A DNA stretch of 18,953 nt from an uncultured Ruminococcus sp. (GTDB lineage: Bacteria; Bacillota; Clostridia; Lachnospirales; Lachnospiraceae), in NCBI GenBank assembly GCA_900541505.1, contig UQKK01000055.1, positions 1 to 18,953 of the forward strand. The letters run 5' to 3'. The notes beneath the pieces are model-generated. The model worked only from the letters and a program-made list of their open reading frames with translations. It ran no database searches and was not told the origin of the DNA. The position numbers and the translations under genes are program-made. How positions within the stretch are numbered: the stretch's first letter is position 1; the number at the start of each line of letters is the position of its first letter. Shown in pieces: positions 13,090 through 18,953 of the stretch.

Positions 13090-13686
13090 CTACAACACCT
13101 CTCCCATCACCGCACAAAAATATCCATCCAGCTCTTCCGGCGTCTCTTTCTGTCCTCCTTTTATCCACCACAGAACCATCTCCACAAAACTCCCGGAAAT
13201 ATGATTTATCAGAAATCCCTCCGGCAGCTTCAGACTGCTGCATCGGTGTTCCTCCACAACGCGCTCCGCCACCAGTTCATTCAAACTGTCCTTGAAGCAG
13301 CGCAGGAAAATCTCATTGCTCTCACAGGAGAGCAGCCCCAGGATATTGCGGTCATTCTTTTCCAGATGCTGCAGAAGATGGCAGAAAATCGTCCGCGGCG
13401 CGTGGGGCTCCCCTTCTCTGCCGGAAGCAGTCCCGTTTTGTCCTCCCTTAAACCCGTGAGTGTGTACCTGCCCCACCGCGCTGTTGATAATATGACCGAA
13501 CAATTCCCCGCACAGTGCCTTGAGCAAATCATCTTTTGTCTCAAAATGGGCGTAAAAAGTACTTCGCCCCATGTTTGCCCCGTCAATGATTTCCTGCACC
13601 GTGATGTGGTTATAATGCTTTCTCTCCAACAACTCTCCAAAAGCCTGGAATATCGCTTCCCTCGTCTTCTGCTGTCTTCTGTCCAT
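13090..13686 (-). CDS. TetR/AcrR family transcriptional regulator
   Basis: A 198-residue regulator. Residues 1-55 form the TetR DNA-binding domain (RRQQKTREAIFQAFGELLERKHYNHITVQEIIDGANMGRSTFYAHFETKDDLLKAL is the standard helix-turn-helix block). The C-terminal ligand domain (about 80-198) ends in LPEGFLINHISGSFVEMVLWWIKGG...TPEEL, as in the DhaS-like TetR group. The ATG has GGGAGG upstream. It is divergent from the metal ATPase gene with a palindrome between them, so it most likely represses that gene and itself. Metal pumps are more often governed by ArsR, MerR or CsoR proteins, so the pairing is somewhat unusual. The effector is unknown; residues 74-92 are glycine- and histidine-rich. Confidence 0.9.
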   Translation of the reverse strand: MDRRQQKTREAIFQAFGELLERKHYNHITVQEIIDGANMGRSTFYAHFETKDDLLKALCGELFGHIINSAVGQVHTHGFKGGQNGTASGREGEPHAPRTIFCHLLQHLEKNDRNILGLLSCESNEIFLRCFKDSLNELVAERVVEEHRCSSLKLPEGFLINHISGSFVEMVLWWIKGGQKETPEELDGYFCAVMGEVL

Positions 13687-13715
13687 AACCGCCTCCCGTA
13701 CAGATTTTAAAAAAT

Positions 13716-13734
13716 GTTCCGTATCTTACAGAAC
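13716..13734. promoter_or_regulatory. candidate TetR operator
   Basis: GTTCCGTA (13716-13723) and TACAGAAC (13727-13734) form an inverted repeat, seven of eight positions, with a three-base centre. It lies between the divergent tetR and ATPase genes and near the likely tetR promoter. The size fits a TetR dimer site. Confidence 0.6.
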
Positions 13735-13748
13735 CTCATTTCTGCTTC

Positions 13749-13776
13749 TTGTTTTTTCTTCTCACACCATTACAAT
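13749..13776 (+). promoter_or_regulatory. likely promoter of the metal ATPase gene
   Basis: TTGTTT (13749-13754) and TACAAT (13771-13776) are 16 bases apart. The site begins 15 bases after the candidate operator. Transcription would start about 70 bases before the ATG. Confidence 0.4.
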
Positions 13777-13854
13777 AATAATCGAACAAGTTGTTTTTTA
13801 ATGAATATATTGTACATCACCCTTTCCATCACCGCAAGAAAGAAGGAGAAAAAT

Positions 13855-15852
13855 ATGACAAAAACATCCCCAACCCCAATAAAAAGAATCAATGATTTTC
13901 TGGCAGGGCTTCCTATGACCGCAGTGAGCGGACTATCGCTCCTCTTAAGCTTCATCTTTCCCAAAATAGGGGTGACTCTCCCTGCGGACCCCGCCTGGGT
14001 TTCTGTGTTCGTCAGCGGTCTGCCCCTTGTATATCTGGCAGTATACCGTGTCCTGTACAATCCGGGAATCCGCAGGATTTCCTCCGCGCTGTTGATTGTC
14101 ATCGCCATGTTCGCGGCAATCTTTATCGGAGATATCTTTGCGGCAGGGGAAGTGGCCTTCATCATGGCATTGGGCGCTGTTTTGGAAGATATGACCACCA
14201 ACCGCGCGAAAAAAGGGCTGCACAAGCTGCTTGCACTGGCGCCCGCTAAAGCCCGCCGCATTCGAGACAGCCGGGAAGAACTTATCCCGGCAGAACAGGT
14301 ACAGCCCGGCGACTGCTTACGCATCTTCCCCGGCGAAACAATCCCGGTGGACGGCGAGCTCTTAAAAGGAGAACTTTCTGTGGACCAGTCCGTCATGACT
14401 GGAGAGTCTCTCCCCGTGGACAAAGCCCCCGGCGACGAGGTTTTCTGCGGCACTATAAACTGCTTCGGCACAGCGGACATCTTCGCCTTGCGCACAGGAG
14501 AAGATACCTCGCTTAAAAAATTGGTGCGTCTGGTACAGGAGGCGGAGGAAAAGCAGTCGCCTATACAGCGCACCGCAGACACCTTCGCAAGTTTCCTCGT
14601 TCCCGCCGCCCTGCTGATTGCCGTGCTTGCCGGAATTTTCACAAAAGATATCATACGGGCAGTGACAGTGCTGGTGGTATTCTGCCCCTGTGCTCTGGTG
14701 CTCGCCACTCCCACCGCTGTCATGGCAGCCATCGCCCAGGCGACCCGCCACGGCATCGTCATCAAATCCGGAGAAGCACTGGAGCGAATGGGAAAATCCG
14801 ACACCATTGCCTTTGACAAGACTGGAACCCTGACCTGCGGAAGCCTTCAGGTCAGTGACATTCTGCCCTTCCATATCACGGAGGACGAGCTTTTATCCCT
14901 CACTGCCGCCGCGGAGTCCTTAAGCGGACACCCCTTAGGTAAAGCAGTCGTCCACTGCGCCAGAGAGAAAAATCTTTCCCTCCCAGTTGCCTCCTCCTTT
15001 TCTCTGTCCGCCAGCCGGGGGATTTCCGCGGTTATAGGAAACTGCCGGATTTTCTGCGGGAACGAACTCTATGTGGAAGAAATGGGGCTTGCGCTCCCGG
15101 ACTGGGTCCGCGCAGAGGCCGCGCACCTGCGCGCCCAGGGAAAGGCGGTCATCATCACCGCAGAAAAGACCTCTCCTGCTACTATGTTACAAGATATGGA
15201 AAAGGGGCAGACTTCTGTCGGAACGCAGGATATAGAAAAGGCACAAAGTCCCGTTGAAGCACAGGCACAGACAAAGGATTCCTGCCGCTGCCTCGGTCTC
15301 ATTGCCCTGTCTGACACCCTGCGCCCGGAGGCAAAGAAGGCTCTTTCCAGGCTTCAGAACCTTGGCGTTCACACACTTCTGCTTACAGGAGACAGTGAGC
15401 AGACTGCCCGGTATTTTGCGAAACAGTCCGGTATATCGGAAGTCCACGCGCAGCTCATGCCTGATGGAAAATTGAAATACCTGGTACAGCTTCAGGAAGA
15501 GGGGCACATGGTCTGCATGATTGGAGACGGGGTAAACGATGCTCCCGCTTTGAAGGCTGCTTCTGTGGGCATTGCCATGGGAGCCATGGGCAGCGACATT
15601 GCCGTGGAAGCGGCGGATATTGCCCTCATGCAGGATGACCTTGCGAAACTCCCTTATCTGAAGCGGCTCGCCAATGCAGCGATACATACAATACAGGGCA
15701 GCATCGCACTCTCCATGTGTATCAATGCCGTTGCCGTGACAGCCTCCGTCATGGGGCTTTTAACGCCCACCACGGGAGCACTGGTGCACAATGCCGGTTC
15801 CTGCTTTGTCATCCTCATTGCCGCCCTGCTCTATGACCGAAAATTTGAATAA
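13855..15852 (+). CDS. P1B-type heavy-metal translocating ATPase
   Basis: This 665-residue pump carries every P-type landmark: TGES (near residue 180), the transmembrane metal site CPC in VFCPCALVLATPT (about 281), the phosphorylated DKTGT (about 320), SGHPLGK of P1B pumps (about 360) and GDGVNDAP (about 559). It has no N-terminal metal-binding domain. The last helix carries HNAGSC, neither the clear Cu pattern nor the Zn/Cd aspartate pattern, so the metal is open. It lies in the membrane and exports a soft or divalent metal. I start it at 13855, with AAGGAG eight bases upstream; the frame is open further up but without a start signal. A 12-residue unit occurs twice at about 446-469 (QDMEKGQTSVGT, QDIEKAQSPVEA) in the cytoplasmic loop, an extra insert. 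It is probably controlled by the divergent TetR. Confidence 0.9.
   Translation: MTKTSPTPIKRINDFLAGLPMTAVSGLSLLLSFIFPKIGVTLPADPAWVSVFVSGLPLVYLAVYRVLYNPGIRRISSALLIVIAMFAAIFIGDIFAAGEVAFIMALGAVLEDMTTNRAKKGLHKLLALAPAKARRIRDSREELIPAEQVQPGDCLRIFPGETIPVDGELLKGELSVDQSVMTGESLPVDKAPGDEVFCGTINCFGTADIFALRTGEDTSLKKLVRLVQEAEEKQSPIQRTADTFASFLVPAALLIAVLAGIFTKDIIRAVTVLVVFCPCALVLATPTAVMAAIAQATRHGIVIKSGEALERMGKSDTIAFDKTGTLTCGSLQVSDILPFHITEDELLSLTAAAESLSGHPLGKAVVHCAREKNLSLPVASSFSLSASRGISAVIGNCRIFCGNELYVEEMGLALPDWVRAEAAHLRAQGKAVIITAEKTSPATMLQDMEKGQTSVGTQDIEKAQSPVEAQAQTKDSCRCLGLIALSDTLRPEAKKALSRLQNLGVHTLLLTGDSEQTARYFAKQSGISEVHAQLMPDGKLKYLVQLQEEGHMVCMIGDGVNDAPALKAASVGIAMGAMGSDIAVEAADIALMQDDLAKLPYLKRLANAAIHTIQGSIALSMCINAVAVTASVMGLLTPTTGALVHNAGSCFVILIAALLYDRKFE
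15190..15261 (+). repeat. 36-bp tandem duplication inside the ATPase gene
   Basis: Units 15190-15225 and 15226-15261 match at 25 of 36 bases and encode QDMEKGQTSVGT and QDIEKAQSPVEA. The repeat keeps the frame and lies in a low-complexity stretch between the nucleotide-binding and phosphorylation domains, where length should be tolerated. Confidence 0.65.
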
Positions 15853-15895
15853 GGGACAGATTTCCAAAATCTGAAATATTGGAAATCTGTCCCTT
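15851..15895. repeat. 17-bp perfect hairpin overlapping the ATPase stop codon
   Basis: AAGGGACAGATTTCCAA (15851-15867) and its exact reverse complement (15879-15895) flank an 11-base loop. The first arm begins inside the TAA stop. There is no T-run on either side, so it is not a standard terminator. The GGGACAGATT core looks like a REP-type dispersed palindrome; it may stabilise the mRNA end. Confidence 0.55.
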
Positions 15896-15922
15896 ATCGG
15901 AACATTTCATCTGAAAAGAAAC

Positions 15923-15964
15923 GAGAGTACCGCCTTCGTCCTGTTTGGTGACTGCGGTACCCTC
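15923..15964 (-). terminator. terminator of the prfA cluster
   Basis: On the minus strand GAGGGTACCGC pairs with GCGGTACTCTC (10 of 11 positions) and is followed by GTTTCTTTTC. It lies just past the prfA stop. Confidence 0.7.
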
Positions 15965-15974
15965 AATAAAAACT

Positions 15975-17048
15975 CTATGCTTCATTCATATTCGCCAGCT
16001 TCGCCGACTGGTCCGCGGCGATGAGGCTGTCGATAATCTCATCCAAATCTCCGTTTAACACGGTGTCAAGCTTGTGCAGAGTCAGCTTGATTCTGTGGTC
16101 CGTGACACGCCCCTGCGGGAAGTTGTAAGTACGAATCTTCTCCGAGCGGTCGCCGGTACCAATCTGGCTTCTTCTGGCTTCCGCTTCCGATGCCTGCTGT
16201 TTCTCCATCTCCAAATCATAGAGTTTGGAGCGCAGCAGCCGAAACGCCTTCTCCTTGTTCTGGAGCTGGGATTTCTCCGTCTGGCTGTAGATAACGATTC
16301 CTGTCGGATAATGGGTCAGACGCACCGCGGAGTCCGTGGTGTTGACACACTGCCCGCCGTTTCCGGAGGCGCGCATCACATCGATTCGGATATCTTTCTC
16401 ATCGATTACGATATCCACCTCTTCCGCCTCCGGCATGATTGCCACTGTGACTGTGGAGGTATGGATTCTGCCGCCGCTCTCGGTCTCCGGCACACGCTGC
16501 ACACGGTGCACGCCGCTCTCATATTTCAGACGGGAATAAGCGCCCTGACCGGAAATCATGAAGACACACTCTTTGAAACCGCCGATGCCGTTCTCATTCA
16601 AGGAAATGAGCTCTGTCTTCCAGCCTCTGTCCTCCGCATAGTGTACGTACATCCGGTAAATCTCTGCCGCGAACAGCGCCGCCTCGTCGCCGCCCGCGCC
16701 CGCGCGGATTTCCACAATAACGTTCTTGTCATCGTTGGGGTCCTTGGGAAGCAAAAGAATCTTCAGCTTCTGCTCTAATTCCTCCATGAGCGCCTTGGAT
16801 TCGTTTAACTCCTCCTTGGCTAATTCCCTTAATTCCTCGTCCGATTCTTCGTCCAGCATAACAAGGCTGTCCTCGATATTCTGCTTACATTTCTTATATT
16901 CATTATATGCCTCTACAATCGGCGCAAGGTCGCTCTGCTCTTTCATAAGACGTCGGAACCGCTCCGGGTCATCTGCCACGCCCGGCTCCTGAAGTTCCCC
17001 CATGATTTCCTCATAGCGGATTAACAAATCCTCCAATTTATCAAACAT
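15975..17048 (-). CDS. prfA: peptide chain release factor 1
   Basis: RF1 reads UAA and UAG stop codons and releases the finished protein from the ribosome. The 357-residue product shows the class I release-factor layout: helical N-terminal domain, the acidic segment LLPKDPNDDKNVIVEIRAGAGGDEA, the codon-recognition region, and GGQ in RASGNGGQCVNTTDSAVR (about residue 230), whose glutamine is methylated by PrmC. The following HYPTGIVIYSQTEKSQLQNK is highly conserved. I start at MFDKLEDLL (17048), the usual family start with AAAGGA 11 bases upstream; an ATG three codons earlier (17057) lies too close to that site. It is co-transcribed with prmC, 32 bases upstream. Nothing is unusual. Confidence 0.97.
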   Translation of the reverse strand: MFDKLEDLLIRYEEIMGELQEPGVADDPERFRRLMKEQSDLAPIVEAYNEYKKCKQNIEDSLVMLDEESDEELRELAKEELNESKALMEELEQKLKILLLPKDPNDDKNVIVEIRAGAGGDEAALFAAEIYRMYVHYAEDRGWKTELISLNENGIGGFKECVFMISGQGAYSRLKYESGVHRVQRVPETESGGRIHTSTVTVAIMPEAEEVDIVIDEKDIRIDVMRASGNGGQCVNTTDSAVRLTHYPTGIVIYSQTEKSQLQNKEKAFRLLRSKLYDLEMEKQQASEAEARRSQIGTGDRSEKIRTYNFPQGRVTDHRIKLTLHKLDTVLNGDLDEIIDSLIAADQSAKLANMNEA

Positions 17049-17080
17049 CTTCCTCATTATCCTTTCTCAAATCATTCACT

Positions 17081-17965
17081 CTACCTATCATACACGCCCA
17101 GGACCACCCGGTCAAGTCCCGCCAAATCCTTTTTCACCGTCACATCCCGGTATCCCTTCTCCTTCATCAGAACAGAGACGTCCGCCCCCTGGTCACAGCC
17201 AATCTCAAAGAGCAAACGTCCGCCCTTTTCCAGATAATTTCCGGCAAGTCCGACAATCTTCCGGTAAAAGAACAGCCCGTCCTCTTTCCCATCCAGCGCG
17301 AGCACGGGGTCATGGTCTTTCACTTCCGGCTCCAAAGTCTTTAACTCCTCTGTACGGATATAGGGCGGATTGGAGAGTATCATCCCGAAGCGTCCGCTGA
17401 CTGCCTCAAACAAATCCCCCTGCGAAAACGCCGCCTCAACCGAAAGAGCCTCGGCATTTTTCTTCGCCGTTTCGATGGCTTCACCGGAGATATCCGCGCC
17501 AATCCCCTCCATATTTTCTCTATCTTTTGCCAGGGAGAGCAGGCTTAAAAGGATACAGCCGGACCCGGTGCACATATCCAATATCCGCCGCTTCCCACTC
17601 TTCTTATCTGAAGGGACTTTCCCTTCATTCAGGAAGGAAAGCCCTGTTTCCACGAGGATTTCCGTATCCTGGCGGGGAATCAGCACATGTTCATTGACCT
17701 GAAAGGTCAGTCCCATAAACTCCTGCTCACCGGTCAGATGCTGTAAAGGGATACGCCGGCTGCGCTTTTCTGTCAGTTCCTCATAGCGCAGCGTTTCCTC
17801 TTTTGTCAGCTTCCTCTCCGGATGCAGATAGAATCCCGCTCTGTCCACTCCCGTCACATGCTCCAGAAGATACCAGGCGTCCAGGTCCGCTTCCCGAACA
17901 CCTGCCAGGGCAAGCTTCTCCCGCCCCCGGTCGTACATCTTCTGTATATCCATTTCCACGCTCAC
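17081..17965 (-). CDS. prmC: release factor glutamine methyltransferase
   Basis: PrmC methylates the glutamine of the GGQ motif in RF1 and RF2 using S-adenosylmethionine. The 294-residue protein has a helical N-terminal domain (about 1-85) that docks the release factor. A Rossmann methyltransferase domain follows, with ILDMCTGSGCILLSL (about 128-142) for the cofactor and the catalytic LSNPPYI (about 196-202). The start is GTG at 17965, overlapping the DUF1385 stop by four bases, with AAGGAG about 5 bases upstream; an ATG four codons on is an alternative. It sits directly before its substrate gene prfA, a common arrangement. Confidence 0.95.
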   Translation of the reverse strand: MSVEMDIQKMYDRGREKLALAGVREADLDAWYLLEHVTGVDRAGFYLHPERKLTKEETLRYEELTEKRSRRIPLQHLTGEQEFMGLTFQVNEHVLIPRQDTEILVETGLSFLNEGKVPSDKKSGKRRILDMCTGSGCILLSLLSLAKDRENMEGIGADISGEAIETAKKNAEALSVEAAFSQGDLFEAVSGRFGMILSNPPYIRTEELKTLEPEVKDHDPVLALDGKEDGLFFYRKIVGLAGNYLEKGGRLLFEIGCDQGADVSVLMKEKGYRDVTVKKDLAGLDRVVLGVYDR

Positions 17966-18879
17966 AGGTTCTCCTTCTGCCAGGTCTTCCAGTCAAAGAC
18001 CGCTTCCACTGCCCGGATGGCAACCTCTATCATACTGTCGTCCGGCTCTTTTGTCGTTAGGTTCTGCACCCACATTCCCGGCTTGCTTAATGCATTGACA
18101 AACGCATTGTCACTGTTTCCCGCCAGTTTGATAATCTCATAGGATACCCCCGCTATGAGCGGAAAGAGGGCTATCCGGATGAGCACCCGCACAACCTGGG
18201 ACTCTGCGGTGATAAAAAAGCAGAAAATGATACTCACAATCATAACGAAAAACAGAAAGCTGGTTCCGCAGCGCTTATGCTGCTTGGAGCTCTTCCTCAC
18301 ATTGTCCACTGTCAGTGAAAGCCCGCTCTCGATACAGTTGATGCACTTGTGCTCCGCCCCGTGGTACATGAAGGTCCGCTGGATATCCTCCATCCGGGAC
18401 ACTAAAAGAATATATATAAGGAAGATTGCCACGCGGATGACACCCTCCAAGATGACCAGCACCATTCTGGAATCTACCGCTTTTTTTACGAAGCTGCTTA
18501 AAAAGTACGGCAGCACCATAAAGATTGCCACCGCAAGAACGATGGAAACTGCCATTGTGATGCCCATGAACAGCTTATCCTTCTTCTCCTGCTTGAGTGC
18601 TTCTTCCTCTGTCATCTCCCGAACTTCCTCCTCATCGTCAAAGAAGCTGGCGGAATATGTAAGGGTGCGCATCCCCAGCACGAGAGAGTCGATAAAATTA
18701 AAAATACCCCGTATGAACGGAATCTTGAGCGGAGTCTTCCACGGGATACAGCTCTTGTAATCTTTTACGTCCACCGCGATGTCTTTATCCGGTTTTCTCA
18801 CCGCCACAGCGTACTTTCCGCCATTTCGCATCATGATACCTTCCAGTACTGCCTGACCGCCTATATTTGACGACTTCAT
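17962..18879 (-). CDS. DUF1385 family membrane protein (YqhQ-like)
   Basis: A 305-residue membrane protein starting MKSSNIGGQAVLEGIMMRNG, the hallmark opening of DUF1385 (YqhQ) proteins. Hydrophobic helices lie at about 105-130, 140-165, 217-235 and 242-260. The conserved MYHGAEHKCINCIESG sits in the cytoplasmic loop near residue 180 and offers His and Cys residues that could bind metal. The function is unknown, though it is widely conserved next to prmC and prfA in Firmicutes, usually after rpmE. I start it at 18879, with GGGAGGAG about 7 bases ahead; the upstream ATG at 18903 has no such site. It overlaps prmC by four bases. Confidence 0.92.
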   Translation of the reverse strand: MKSSNIGGQAVLEGIMMRNGGKYAVAVRKPDKDIAVDVKDYKSCIPWKTPLKIPFIRGIFNFIDSLVLGMRTLTYSASFFDDEEEVREMTEEEALKQEKKDKLFMGITMAVSIVLAVAIFMVLPYFLSSFVKKAVDSRMVLVILEGVIRVAIFLIYILLVSRMEDIQRTFMYHGAEHKCINCIESGLSLTVDNVRKSSKQHKRCGTSFLFFVMIVSIIFCFFITAESQVVRVLIRIALFPLIAGVSYEIIKLAGNSDNAFVNALSKPGMWVQNLTTKEPDDSMIEVAIRAVEAVFDWKTWQKENL

Positions 18880-18901
18880 AATGTCTCCTCCCAAAAGGTT
18901 C

Positions 18902-18950
18902 AAGACTCGCCCGCGAGTCTTGGCGCGGGATTCGGGTCAGCTCTGCTGAC
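18902..18950 (-). other. two hairpins upstream of DUF1385
   Basis: AAGACTCGC/GCGAGTCTT (18902-18910 with 18913-18921) is a perfect 9-bp palindrome, and GTCAGC/GCTGAC (18936-18941 with 18945-18950) a 6-bp one. Neither has a T-run on the minus strand. They may be the end of an upstream gene outside the window, or an mRNA processing site. Confidence 0.4.
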
Positions 18951-18953
18951 ATC

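Noticed and set aside
12973..13710. 245-codon plus-strand open frame over tetR
   Set aside because: The opposite strand encodes a clear TetR protein with a good start; this frame is its shadow.
13714..13854. Upstream extension of the metal ATPase by 47 codons
   Set aside because: The ATG at 13855 has AAGGAG at the right distance; the upstream part contains the operator and likely promoter.
13770..14819. 349-codon minus-strand frame under the ATPase gene
   Set aside because: It lies opposite an ATPase with all catalytic motifs and has serine/alanine-rich shadow composition.

Overview
The window looks like chromosome of a Clostridia bacterium, most likely Lachnospiraceae. I base this on the DUF1385 - prmC - prfA gene order, Gram-positive ribosome binding sites (AGGAGG-type), oxygen-sensitive Fe-S enzymes, and patches of AT-rich mobile DNA in a more GC-rich backbone. 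This is judged by eye; no search was possible.

Layout. (1) 1-1400: AT-rich accessory patch with an Abi_2/AbiF-like abortive-infection protein carrying a HEPN-type RX4H motif (minus strand). Downstream of it is a pair of long stem-loops that may be a structured RNA. (2) 1449-9232: a seven-gene minus-strand operon. In transcription order it encodes a three-cofactor Old-Yellow-Enzyme flavoprotein, a CooC/AcsF-type ATPase with a CxC metal motif, two subunits of the 2-hydroxyacyl-CoA dehydratase / benzoyl-CoA reductase family, their ATP-driven activator, a 55-residue one-helix membrane protein, and a short homologue of the acetyl-CoA synthase beta subunit that lacks most A-cluster ligands. I know no characterised pathway with this combination; it is the best candidate here for an undescribed system. 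(3) 9440-11364: a fluoride riboswitch (crcB motif) with a consensus promoter and two tandem terminators, upstream of a CPA-type cation/proton antiporter and an overlapping small orphan gene. (4) 11365-13055: remains of an integrative/conjugative element: an intact small sigma-like regulator, a second sigma-like gene broken by deletion and frameshift, a DUF2442 gene with a stop codon, and several terminators. (5) 13090-15852: a divergent TetR regulator and P1B-type metal ATPase with a palindromic operator candidate between them. (6) 15923-18953: housekeeping minus-strand cluster prfA, prmC and DUF1385.

How the genes may work together. In the operon, the activator should push low-potential electrons into the two-subunit dehydratase-type enzyme at the cost of ATP. 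The flavoprotein could reduce the unsaturated product or supply electrons. The CooC-like ATPase and the acetyl-CoA-synthase-like protein suggest nickel (or another metal) handling, although no CO dehydrogenase is present. The substrate cannot be deduced: no CoA-transferase, CoA-ligase or transporter is encoded alongside. The fluoride module, the metal ATPase and the Abi gene are stress or defence cargo around it.
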